Source: Faecalicoccus acidiformans (GTDB lineage Bacteria > Bacillota_I > Bacilli_A > Erysipelotrichales > Erysipelotrichaceae). From it: 64,000 nucleotides of DNA. The translations under genes and the position numbers were made by a program. The stretch is from the NCBI RefSeq assembly GCF_014202635.1, contig NZ_JACHHD010000011.1, positions 1 through 64,000 on the forward strand. Reading direction: 5' to 3'. Under the pieces are notes generated by a model. That model made no database searches, was not told the DNA's origin, and saw nothing but the letters and a program-made list of their open reading frames with translations. Of this stretch, positions 33,771 through 42,121 are shown piece by piece (the stretch's first letter is position 1; the number at the start of each line of letters is the position of its first letter).

Positions 33771-36353
33771 GTCAGAAATTTTCATTTTTATTACCCGAAT
33801 GATCTGAATACAGATGAAGGATCCCAAAGCACAAAGCACGATAATTCCAACATCACTAAGAGTTAGATCCTGCGCAATGGTGAAAAGACCATGCAGTCCT
33901 GGCACCAGTAGAATCAACATCAATAATCCTGCACCGATCACAAAAGCTAAACAGCTGTAAATATTGACGGAAAGTTTAAACAACGGAAGATCCGACCGGC
34001 TCGAGAACCCATGAAGCAAACGCGAAAGGCACAATGTCGCAAAAGCCATCGTGCTGGCTAATGAAGCTGAAGACTGGAGCCCTAAATAATACGCCGCCAT
34101 GACAAACACAAAGATGATCAAACCTTCTGAACCAATTTTTAACATTGTTTTGCGATTCAAAATAGAATCATCGCTCTTGCGTGGTTTTTGACGAAGAATA
34201 TCGTCTGTTCCTTTTTCCATTCCAATCGCAATAGCCGGTAAAGAATCAGTAATCAAATTGATAAACAATAAATGAACCGCTGTGAATGGAGTCGGCAAAA
34301 ATAATATTGAGGTAAACACAACAGCCAAGATGGCCGAAAAATTGCCTGATAATAAATAGGTGATCGCATTCTTAATATTGGCATAAACATTTCTGCCCGT
34401 AATGACAGCTTTCACGATGGTAGAAAAATTATCATCCATCAAGATCATACTAGCCGCATCTTTAGAGACTTCTGTTCCCGTGATTCCCATCGCAACACCG
34501 ATATCACTTTGTTTTAGAGCAGGAGCATCATTGACCCCGTCCCCTGTCATCGCAACGATCTCTTTTCGCTTTTGCCAAGCTTTTACAATTCGAATCTTAT
34601 GTTCCGGAGCTACACGTGCATAAACGGAAACTTTCGGCAAGACTTGATCAAGTTCTTCGTCATCCATTTTTTCCAGCTGTGCTCCTTCTAAACAAATATC
34701 TCCTTCTTTAAAAATACCAATTTGTTGTGCGATGCTTTGCGCCGTGATAGCATGATCCCCAGTGATCATAATGGGCTTGATCCCGGCAATTCGACATTTT
34801 TCGACAGCATCCTTACTTTCTTCTCGAGGAGGATCCATTTGAGCAACCATACCCACAAAACAAAGTTCTTTTTCATCAGAATAATCTAATTCTCTAGGCT
34901 CCATATTTTTATAAGCAAAGCCCAATACACGAAGTCCTTTTTTGGCATATTCTTCATTCTTCAAAAGAATCTTTTCTTTATCTTCTTTTGTTAAGGGACG
35001 TTTTTGATCATGGATCAAGATCTGTGTGCAACGCTTTAAAAGTTCATCTACGGCGCCTTTGGTGTAAAGATGAAATTTAGAATTGATCGACATCATCTTT
35101 CGGGTAGAATCAAACGGAATCTCATATAACCGTTCGGTCTCTACAACATAATCATCATCTTTTTTTCCGTAATTATCAAACAGTTCAAGCAAAGCGATTT
35201 CAGTTGGATCACCAATTTTACTGTCTTCGCGATAAATTGCATTGTTACAAAGCAAGCACTCTTTCAACAAAACATCATGACAATGATCGCTGGCATCTAA
35301 GGCTTCTGGTGCAAAGGCCACCTGATTCGCAAAAACATCCATTACTTTCATCTTGTTTTGGGTCAATGTTCCTGTTTTATCAGAACATATAATAGAAACA
35401 CATCCCAAACTTTCAACAGCATTCAATTGTTTGATAATAGCATTTTCTTTGACCATCTTTTGCGTTGAAATAGATAAAACGATCGTAACAATTGAACCTA
35501 ATGCTTCCGGAATAGCTGCAACCGCCAAAGCAACTGCGATCAACAGTGCATCTAAAAGATCTTCATGTGCAAACACGACATTAATACAAAGGATAATGGC
35601 ACAGATCACGCAAATACTGATAGTCAATTTCACTGAAAATTCATCTAAACTTTTCTGCAATGGTGTTTTTCTTTCCGATGCATTTTCAATCATAGTTGCA
35701 ATATGACCAATTTGGGTATCCATCGCTATAGCATTCACAACATATTTTCCGGTTCCGTTCGTAACCAATCCGCTGGAGAAAACCATATTCGTTTGGTCTG
35801 CCAGAGGTTTTTCCCCCTGTAATGCTGCAACGCTTTTTTCTTGCGGAAGAGATTCACCAGTCAAAGCACTTTCATTGATTTGTAAATTTGCAGCTTCCAG
35901 AATACGCCCATCGCCTTCGATAACATCTCCAGCTTCAACACAAACGATATCTCCGATCGTCAACTGATCACTGGAGATTTCTTCAACTTGTCCGCCACGT
36001 ATTACCTTAACATGCGGCGTTGATAATTTTTGCAGGCTCTCTAAAGATTTACGTGCTTTTAATGTTTGAACCGTACCTAAAATCGCATTGATAGTGATTA
36101 CAACCAAAATTACGGCGGTACTAACATATTCCCCTGATATCGCTGAAATCAAAGCAGCACATATCAATACAATAACCAACAAATCTTTATATTGTTCTAA
36201 AAAGATGATGAATGAACTTTTAGGTTTGGATTGATTCATTAAATTCAATCCATACTGGTCTTGGCGTTTCTTTACTTCTTCATGGGATAACCCCTCTAGG
36301 CTCGTATCCAATGTTTTCAAAACATCTTCTGGATTTTGATTGTATATCGACAT
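33768..36353 (-). CDS. P-type cation ATPase, probable Mn2+ exporter
   Basis: 861-residue P2-type ATPase with ten membrane helices. N-terminal cation ATPase segment, 'LTGESLPQEKS' actuator loop, phosphorylation site 'ICSDKTGTLTQN', 'MTGDGVNDAPALKQ' hinge. Helix 4 reads 'AIPEALGSIVTIVL' where classical Ca2+ pumps have PEGLP. By homology alone it would be called a calcium pump, but it is controlled by a yybP-ykoY manganese riboswitch, as are Mn2+-exporting ATPases such as Lactococcus YoaB. Mn2+ export is therefore the likely main role (inference). GGGAGG before the ATG. Confidence 0.88.
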   Translation of the reverse strand: MSIYNQNPEDVLKTLDTSLEGLSHEEVKKRQDQYGLNLMNQSKPKSSFIIFLEQYKDLLVIVLICAALISAISGEYVSTAVILVVITINAILGTVQTLKARKSLESLQKLSTPHVKVIRGGQVEEISSDQLTIGDIVCVEAGDVIEGDGRILEAANLQINESALTGESLPQEKSVAALQGEKPLADQTNMVFSSGLVTNGTGKYVVNAIAMDTQIGHIATMIENASERKTPLQKSLDEFSVKLTISICVICAIILCINVVFAHEDLLDALLIAVALAVAAIPEALGSIVTIVLSISTQKMVKENAIIKQLNAVESLGCVSIICSDKTGTLTQNKMKVMDVFANQVAFAPEALDASDHCHDVLLKECLLCNNAIYREDSKIGDPTEIALLELFDNYGKKDDDYVVETERLYEIPFDSTRKMMSINSKFHLYTKGAVDELLKRCTQILIHDQKRPLTKEDKEKILLKNEEYAKKGLRVLGFAYKNMEPRELDYSDEKELCFVGMVAQMDPPREESKDAVEKCRIAGIKPIMITGDHAITAQSIAQQIGIFKEGDICLEGAQLEKMDDEELDQVLPKVSVYARVAPEHKIRIVKAWQKRKEIVAMTGDGVNDAPALKQSDIGVAMGITGTEVSKDAASMILMDDNFSTIVKAVITGRNVYANIKNAITYLLSGNFSAILAVVFTSILFLPTPFTAVHLLFINLITDSLPAIAIGMEKGTDDILRQKPRKSDDSILNRKTMLKIGSEGLIIFVFVMAAYYLGLQSSASLASTMAFATLCLSRLLHGFSSRSDLPLFKLSVNIYSCLAFVIGAGLLMLILLVPGLHGLFTIAQDLTLSDVGIIVLCALGSFICIQIIRVIKMKISD

Positions 36354-36370
36354 AAGCGTCCTCCCTTATC

Positions 36371-36493
36371 AAAAAAATAGACAAGATCCATTAAGAACCC
36401 TTGTCCTTAATGAGTCTTGTCTTTAAGATTGTCCAGAATGTAACATTCGGGTATGTTGAACAATCACGCGTATTACGAGACTACTCCCTCATT
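36371..36493 (-). promoter_or_regulatory. yybP-ykoY manganese riboswitch with terminator
   Basis: Minus strand: P1 AATGAG (36493-36488), then GGAGTAG of the conserved L1 loop, two further stems, the L3-like GACAAGA, and P1 closing CTCATT (36414-36409). An overlapping terminator pairs 36406-36422 with 36379-36395 (15 of 17 positions) and ends in ATTTTTTT. The terminator uses the P1 closing strand, so metal binding and termination exclude each other: Mn2+ should switch the ATPase on. The match to the family was made by eye. Confidence 0.82.
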
Positions 36494-36534
36494 GCGGTTA
36501 TTATATCGAAGTTAAAAGTAAAATTCAATCATTA

Positions 36535-37452
36535 TCATTCAATGATTAAATTCTGAATACCATTTTCTTTGGCAACTTGATAGAACCCATTCATCACTTC
36601 ACTGGAATACAGCTTTGGATTGTCATCAAAACAGTACTCCATATCTAAGTAAGCATATTTCGATTTAGCCAAAGGATTATAATTCAAGATTTCATAATGA
36701 ACATCGGGATAAATTGAAGTCAAAAAAGCAGAAATCTGAGAGATATTTTCTTTCGTTGCGGTCATTGTGGGAATCAAAGGTGTACGAACGATCACCCGAT
36801 CTTTCTTTTCAGAGGTCAACAAATATCGAATATTATCTAAAATCATAGAATTATGTACACCGGTCCATTTTTTATGCTGGTTCGAATCAAACACTTTACA
36901 ATCCGCATAGATTTGATCAAGATAGGGTAACGCTTTTCGCAACCATTTTTGATCAACATAAAGGCTGGTTTCTATGGCAGTATGAATACCTTCTTCTTTG
37001 CATGCAATCAAAAGCGAGAGCAAGCCATCCGGCTGTAGAAATGGCTCGCCTCCCGAAATTGTAACACCCCCGCCATAACGAAAAAACGATTCATCCTTTT
37101 TTATTTCCTCCATTATCTCTGAGACGGAATAAGAGGAAGAATCAAATTGCAGCGCTCTAGTAGGACAAGCATCAACGATAGTTTCCCAATCTTCTTCCGC
37201 ATCTCGATTCAGACAAAGTTGTCCATCTTGATATGTCACACCGTCACTTTGACAAGCATGAACGCAACTCAAACAATGGATACATTTATTCTCCATATAT
37301 AAAATTTGCCGTTTCGGCCGTAACCCTTCCGGATTTTGACACCACTTGCAACGCAGAGGACATCCTTTTAAAAATACCGTTGTTCGTATTCCTTGCCCGT
37401 CATGAGTAGAAAAACGTTTTATATCAAAAACTTGAAGATTAGATATTGTCAT
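36535..37452 (-). CDS. Glycyl radical enzyme activase (radical SAM)
   Basis: Installs the glycyl radical on the neighbouring enzyme. Radical SAM cluster motif 'FLKGCPLRCKWCQNPEG' near the N-terminus, then an inserted ferredoxin-like segment 'CIHCLSCVHACQSDGV' with a later 'DACPTRAL', giving auxiliary Fe-S cluster ligands as in activases of dehydratase-type enzymes. 'GGGVTISGGEPFLQP' binds SAM. 305 residues from the ATG at 37452 (AAGGA site), overlapping the end of the enzyme gene by 14 bases. Confidence 0.93.
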   Translation of the reverse strand: MTISNLQVFDIKRFSTHDGQGIRTTVFLKGCPLRCKWCQNPEGLRPKRQILYMENKCIHCLSCVHACQSDGVTYQDGQLCLNRDAEEDWETIVDACPTRALQFDSSSYSVSEIMEEIKKDESFFRYGGGVTISGGEPFLQPDGLLSLLIACKEEGIHTAIETSLYVDQKWLRKALPYLDQIYADCKVFDSNQHKKWTGVHNSMILDNIRYLLTSEKKDRVIVRTPLIPTMTATKENISQISAFLTSIYPDVHYEILNYNPLAKSKYAYLDMEYCFDDNPKLYSSEVMNGFYQVAKENGIQNLIIE

Positions 37453-39769
37453 AAGATGTCCTTGCGATGATTTCATTTTGAAGATCTCCAGCCAACTCCG
37501 TAAAGTATGCTGTATAACCTGCAACTCGAACTGTCAATGAACTATATTGTTCAGGATGTTTTTGGGCCGCCAATAAATCTTCACGACGAACAACATTAAA
37601 CTGGATATGAGGGATCTCAAGATCGACAAATGTTCTTAAGAAACTGCAGAATTTTTGAATGCCAGTTTCTGTTTTAAAAAACTCTGGTAGAAACTTCATA
37701 TTCAACAGTCCGCCATTCGTTGTACAATCGTCATTTAATCGAGATACCGATTTTAATACTGCAGTCGGCCCTTTTAAATCTCGTCCATAAACCGCCGATA
37801 AACCGCCATCTGCCAATGGTGTCTGCGAGAGTCTGCCATCGGCACTGGCGCCAACGTTTTGTCCCATTGGAACGTGAGCGCTCACTGTATACATTCCACT
37901 ATGGTAGAGACCTCCGCGATAATTTGTGTAATTTCTCAATGTATCCCGGAAAAATTGAGCCCATTTTGCACCTAGCTGGTCAACCCATTCAACATCGTTT
38001 CCATACTTTGGAACACGATTTAACAACATTTGTCTCATGACTTCAAATCCCTTAAAATCATGTTCTAAAGCTGTTTCCAGGTCAATGGCTGAAATTCGTT
38101 TCTGATCATAGACCATCATCTTGATTGCCGCCATAGAATCGGCCAAATTAGCTACCTGGATCATTTGAATGCCAGATAAATTATAATGCGCGCCACCGCG
38201 AGTTACGTCCATTCCCTTTTCCATACAGTCATCGATCACACTGCTTAAAAACGCAGTCGGAAGAATATCGATATGGGCTTTTTCAACCTCTTCACAACAA
38301 GGAATCATTTTTTTGATAAAATACAACATCATTGTTTGAAAAGCATTCTCAAGATCTTCAAAGGTTTCATATGTGCTCAAAGATCCTAGATCCGGTCCTA
38401 GTTGATCATGAGTAATCAAGCATCGGCCATGATTCAGCGTCAGCTCTAACACCTTATTCATGTTGAACATTGCCGCGTCGGACCATCCTAAATTATTCCC
38501 CTGTGTTGTCAATTCTACACAGCCCACAATTGCATAATCTTTCGCATCTTTCGATGAAATTCCTAATTTCTGTAACTCATGAATGATTGCCTTGTCATTA
38601 AAGAATTGAGGCATTCCGCTTCCTTTAGAGACAACACGGACCGCATGGCGCAAAAGAGCTTCGTTAGTGTGTTCGTGAAGGCGTACACTTAAATTCGGTT
38701 GCGGAAGCCCAAGATCCTCTTGAGCATCCAGGAATAAATGGCTGAGTTCGTTACAGAAATCATTTCCATCCTCATCCACACCGCCAACTGCAATATTGAA
38801 TCCAATTGGGAAACCTGCGAAATATTTAGCAGAATTTTTATTCCGTAAATAAACGATTTGATTGAATTTTAACCATAAGCATTCAATGATCTCTAATGCT
38901 TCCTGATCGTTGATCCGTAATTCATCAATGTCTTTTTTATAATATGGATATAAAGTTTTATCCAAACGTCCTGGTGAGAAGCTGGAAGCATTGCTCTCCA
39001 TATGTAAAACTACAAATAAGAACCAAAGAGACTGTACAGCTTCATGAAAGGTTTGTGCAGGTCGTTGACTCAGATTTTTACAAATCTCGGCAACTTTTTT
39101 CATATCGGATGCATACCTTGGATTTTCATCAGATTCCTGGTTCAAAAGATCATGATAACGCATCATAAAATCTTTTACACCATCCATAACCAGGACAACT
39201 GAACGATAAAAATCTTTTTGTTCTTCCGCACAGGTCAGTAAATGTTCTTGTGCTTCTCTTTGAAGACCAGATGGACCTTTTTCGAGCCATTCTTTTACAT
39301 TTGGACAAATATGCCCTTGAGCATGGTCTTTCTGATTGATCTTGACAACTTTACTGATTGCGTCAATCTCTTTACCGGCTCTGGATCGCAGTACATCTTC
39401 CAAGCTCTTACCCTTCCAATAAGGAAGGATTTCTTTTCTGAATATTTCTATATCTTCGTCGCGAACTAAAAACTTATCCTGCGGACGTGTAGAAATCGTC
39501 TCTAATTCTCGATCAACCCAACTGATTCCGCTTTCCGGAAAAACAACGCCATATCGAACCCCTTTGGTACGATTTCCTACGATCAGTTCTTCTGGTTCGA
39601 TTCCGATTTCTAATTCATGAAGCGAATTATATAGAGAGTAAGCTCGTTTCATCTGAGCAGAATCCGTTTCATGTTCTTTGTAAGTCCTAGTAATGATCAA
39701 AGCTTGTTCAATACTGACAAAGCGCGGCTGTGACAACATTTTGTCCTTCAAAATCTGAATTCTTTCCAC
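37439..39769 (-). CDS. Glycyl radical enzyme of unassigned substrate
   Basis: 776-residue PFL/dehydratase-family enzyme. The thiyl-radical Cys and base are in 'VGCVELTTQGNNLG' (Cys about 417, Glu about 419), and the glycyl radical loop 'RVAGYTAYFTELAGDLQNEII' has Gly about 751. The GCVEL form, instead of GCVEP, separates it from choline lyase, glycerol/propanediol dehydratase and similar known types; it looks closer to the YbiW-like group. No microcompartment, aldehyde dehydrogenase or transporter genes are nearby. The start is GTG eight bases after AAGGAGG; the frame extends 21 codons into the DeoR gene end. Confidence 0.88.
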   Translation of the reverse strand: MERIQILKDKMLSQPRFVSIEQALIITRTYKEHETDSAQMKRAYSLYNSLHELEIGIEPEELIVGNRTKGVRYGVVFPESGISWVDRELETISTRPQDKFLVRDEDIEIFRKEILPYWKGKSLEDVLRSRAGKEIDAISKVVKINQKDHAQGHICPNVKEWLEKGPSGLQREAQEHLLTCAEEQKDFYRSVVLVMDGVKDFMMRYHDLLNQESDENPRYASDMKKVAEICKNLSQRPAQTFHEAVQSLWFLFVVLHMESNASSFSPGRLDKTLYPYYKKDIDELRINDQEALEIIECLWLKFNQIVYLRNKNSAKYFAGFPIGFNIAVGGVDEDGNDFCNELSHLFLDAQEDLGLPQPNLSVRLHEHTNEALLRHAVRVVSKGSGMPQFFNDKAIIHELQKLGISSKDAKDYAIVGCVELTTQGNNLGWSDAAMFNMNKVLELTLNHGRCLITHDQLGPDLGSLSTYETFEDLENAFQTMMLYFIKKMIPCCEEVEKAHIDILPTAFLSSVIDDCMEKGMDVTRGGAHYNLSGIQMIQVANLADSMAAIKMMVYDQKRISAIDLETALEHDFKGFEVMRQMLLNRVPKYGNDVEWVDQLGAKWAQFFRDTLRNYTNYRGGLYHSGMYTVSAHVPMGQNVGASADGRLSQTPLADGGLSAVYGRDLKGPTAVLKSVSRLNDDCTTNGGLLNMKFLPEFFKTETGIQKFCSFLRTFVDLEIPHIQFNVVRREDLLAAQKHPEQYSSLTVRVAGYTAYFTELAGDLQNEIIARTSYDNI

Positions 39770-39782
39770 TGGTGGTCCCTCC

Positions 39783-40544
39783 TTAGTCCAAATATTCAAC
39801 ACCATATTTCCGGCAGTATTTCCGTTGTACACTATTTAATTTTTGATCCGTGATCAATCCGGTCACAGAATCAATTGTAGAATACTTATAATTTCCGATT
39901 TGATTAAATTTTTCATGATCTGCCAATAAATAAATGATCTTAGATCGATCGATAACCATCTTCTTTGTCACACCGTCTTTAGCCATATAAGTATAGACGG
40001 CATTTTCCTCTAAATCTAAGCCCACGACTCCTAAGAATGCCGCGTCAAAGTGAAAGTTTTCAAGCATTTGATCCGCAAGACTTCCTACAAACCCATCTTT
40101 TCCATAATCTAGTTCGCCTCCGATAAAAATTACGTTGACATCGCTAGAAATTAATAAATTAACTGCTTCTAAAGAATTTGTAACCACTGTGATATTAAGA
40201 TTTTGTTGTGCAATCTGACGAGCCAACTCAACAACAGTTGTGCTTATATCAAGGAAGACAACATTTCCCTCTTTAATCAAATCAATGGCTTTTTGTGCAA
40301 TTACTCTTTTTCCCTCTAAATTCAGTGTCTTTCTTTCCGATGCTTTTTTTCGATTTACATTCTGCTTTGTCGGAATTGCACCACCATATATCTTTTTGCA
40401 CTTTCCCGCTTTCTCTAAAGTACTCAAATCTTTACGAATTAAATCCTCAGTCACATTGAATCTTTCGCTCAGTTCTTTAACTCGAACACTGCCCTTTTCA
40501 AGCATTTGTTTTAAAATCAAATCCTGACGTTCCTCTACAAACAT
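39783..40544 (-). CDS. DeoR-family regulator of the glycyl radical operon
   Basis: 253 residues. N-terminal winged helix ('QMLEKGSVRVKELSERFNVTEDLIRKDLSTLEKAGKCKKIYGGA'), then a DeoR sugar-phosphate-binding domain with 'FLDISTTVVELARQI', 'VVTNSLEAV', 'IGGELDYGKDGFVG' and 'LADHEKF'. First gene of a three-gene operon; the enzyme gene begins 13 bases after its stop. DeoR proteins usually respond to phosphorylated sugars, so the enzyme substrate may be a sugar, polyol or derivative (inference). Confidence 0.93.
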   Translation of the reverse strand: MFVEERQDLILKQMLEKGSVRVKELSERFNVTEDLIRKDLSTLEKAGKCKKIYGGAIPTKQNVNRKKASERKTLNLEGKRVIAQKAIDLIKEGNVVFLDISTTVVELARQIAQQNLNITVVTNSLEAVNLLISSDVNVIFIGGELDYGKDGFVGSLADQMLENFHFDAAFLGVVGLDLEENAVYTYMAKDGVTKKMVIDRSKIIYLLADHEKFNQIGNYKYSTIDSVTGLITDQKLNSVQRKYCRKYGVEYLD

Positions 40545-40597
40545 ATCATCACCAATTCAAGTATAACAGAATAATAAAAAGTAATAAAGAAAAATAA

Positions 40598-40624
40598 TAA
40601 AAAATAAAAAGGCCTTTTGGCCTT
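40598..40624 (-). terminator. Terminator after the PepSY gene
   Basis: Minus strand AAGGCC-AAAA-GGCCTT followed by TTTTATTTTTT, at the PepSY gene stop. Confidence 0.78.
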
Positions 40625-41168
40625 AATCATAAATACTCTCTTGTGTAGTGTGCAAAATCTCTCCAGTTGAACCATCGATCGTATAATCATACTCAGTTTG
40701 ATCTTCGATCACCTCGATTTCGTAGATCAACTTTCCATACTCATGATCCGTATCGGTTCCTTTGATCGATCCGTTTGGATGTTGTTGTAAAGCAATTTGT
40801 TGAGCTTTCTCTAATCCGATATCTGTTCCATCCGTAGTGGCAGTCTGTGAATTATTTGGGCAATAATCATTTGTTTGATTGTTTTGTGGATAAGACGGTA
40901 AAGATTCTCTTTCAAAACTGCTGACTTGTCCAAAGCCACTGATTTGCACCTCAAATTTTTCAGTATCCGTCTGGATCGTAAACTCGTATTCTGAAAGAAG
41001 AAAATCTTTCTCCACTTTTTCTTCAACGATTTTTGCATCAGAATCTCCCACTTGATCTAAGGCAATTTGCCGAGCTTCATCTAAATTCGTCTGCAAGAAA
41101 AAGAATGCACCGATCCCAAAAACTATAACAATTATAACAATAACAGCAATTAAAACTCCTTTTTTCAT
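40623..41168 (-). CDS. Membrane-anchored protein with two PepSY domains
   Basis: 181 residues: N-terminal membrane helix (about 5-26), then two PepSY repeats, the first at about 30-90 ('DEARQIALDQVGDSDAKIVEEKVEKD') and the second at about 118-178 ('EKAQQIALQQHPNGSI', ending 'YDYTIDGSTGEILHTTQE'). A short Asn/Gln-rich linker separates them. PepSY domains often inhibit secreted or surface proteases. AAGGGATG ribosome site. Stands alone, with a terminator after it. Confidence 0.87.
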   Translation of the reverse strand: MKKGVLIAVIVIIVIVFGIGAFFFLQTNLDEARQIALDQVGDSDAKIVEEKVEKDFLLSEYEFTIQTDTEKFEVQISGFGQVSSFERESLPSYPQNNQTNDYCPNNSQTATTDGTDIGLEKAQQIALQQHPNGSIKGTDTDHEYGKLIYEIEVIEDQTEYDYTIDGSTGEILHTTQESIYD

Positions 41169-41242
41169 AGTGTCTGCATCCCTTCTTGAATTTATTTTAT
41201 CAAACTCTAGAATTAGACGCTACTCATTAGCCTTTCTTAAAG

Positions 41243-41271
41243 AAAAAAGTCTTGGAAAATCACCCAAGACG
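41243..41271 (-). terminator. Terminator after the small MarR-linked gene
   Basis: Minus strand GTCTTGG...CCAAGAC followed by TTTTTTC. Confidence 0.75.
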
Positions 41272-41282
41272 CAGTCTTTCTA

Positions 41283-41546
41283 TTATTGGATCCCTATGAT
41301 CAAATACACGTGATCATTTTCTCTTTGTACAGATTCAAACACATCGAAAAGCTGTATCAGTTCTTCATGGATCGTAGTTTTTTGAATCAGCTCAATAACA
41401 ATATCTTCATGAATGGAATTCATCGCAACCTTTAAGGACTGAACACTTAAAGATCCGGACTTTGGAAGTTCTAAAATCGAATAGATATCTTCTAAAGACT
41501 CCTCTAGCGATTCATAATTTGTTAAATTTATTGTATAACGTTTCAT
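41283..41546 (-). CDS. Small protein of unknown function downstream of a MarR gene
   Basis: 87 residues, soluble, acidic, without Cys or membrane segment. No family recognised. AAAGGAG precedes the ATG and the gene begins about 20 bases after the MarR regulator stop, so both are probably one transcript ending at the terminator that follows. The sequence 'LEESLEDIYSILELPKSGSLSVQSLKVAMN' suggests helices and a strand. Confidence 0.6.
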   Translation of the reverse strand: MKRYTINLTNYESLEESLEDIYSILELPKSGSLSVQSLKVAMNSIHEDIVIELIQKTTIHEELIQLFDVFESVQRENDHVYLIIGIQ

Positions 41547-41567
41547 AAAACTCCTTTGAACATAAAA

Positions 41568-42023
41568 TCATTCAATTGGATCAACGACATGATTTTTACG
41601 AGAAAAATCAATGATCTTATTTAAAATTCGATACAGATTTTCACAGTCTTCTTCACCAAGTTCATCCAAAAAGCAGCTTAGAGCTTCCTGGTGTTCTTTC
41701 CACTTTGATAGAATTTTTTCACGAATAGTATCCGTGACTTGAATGGTCACAGTACGACGATCCTCATTTGATCGAATTCGTTTGACCCATCCGTTTTTTT
41801 CATATCCTGAAATAATTTGACTTGCAGCAGCTGGAGTTACTCTTAAATTTTGAGCTAGATGAGACATCGTGACCGGCTCTTTTTTTTCTTGCATAAGAAT
41901 ATAAACCAAAATACTCAGATCTCTGGATCGAAACCCTTTGATGGGGCCGCGGTTTTTACGAGTAAATTCCATTAAAGTCAACATAGATTCATTGATCAGT
42001 TCTATAGTTCGTTCTTTAGACAT
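41568..42023 (-). CDS. MarR-family transcriptional regulator
   Basis: 151 residues with a central winged helix: 'LSILVYILMQEKKEPVTMSHLAQNLRVTPAAASQIISGYEKNGWVKRIRSNEDRRTVTIQVT', including the Asp-Arg-Arg wing of MarR proteins. AAAGGAG before the ATG. Its target is not evident; the only gene in the same transcript is the small unknown downstream. Confidence 0.92.
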   Translation of the reverse strand: MSKERTIELINESMLTLMEFTRKNRGPIKGFRSRDLSILVYILMQEKKEPVTMSHLAQNLRVTPAAASQIISGYEKNGWVKRIRSNEDRRTVTIQVTDTIREKILSKWKEHQEALSCFLDELGEEDCENLYRILNKIIDFSRKNHVVDPIE

Positions 42024-42094
42024 AAGCTCTCCTTTTATTAAGTATCTTAATCTTTTAGTAACTAAATACTATCACTTCCTAAGATAATGTCAAC

Positions 42095-42121
42095 AAAAAA
42101 GGTCTGATAAACAGACCTTCT
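42095..42121 (-). terminator. Terminator after valS
   Basis: Minus strand AAGGTCTG...CAGACCTT followed by TTTTTTG, at the valS stop. Confidence 0.82.
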
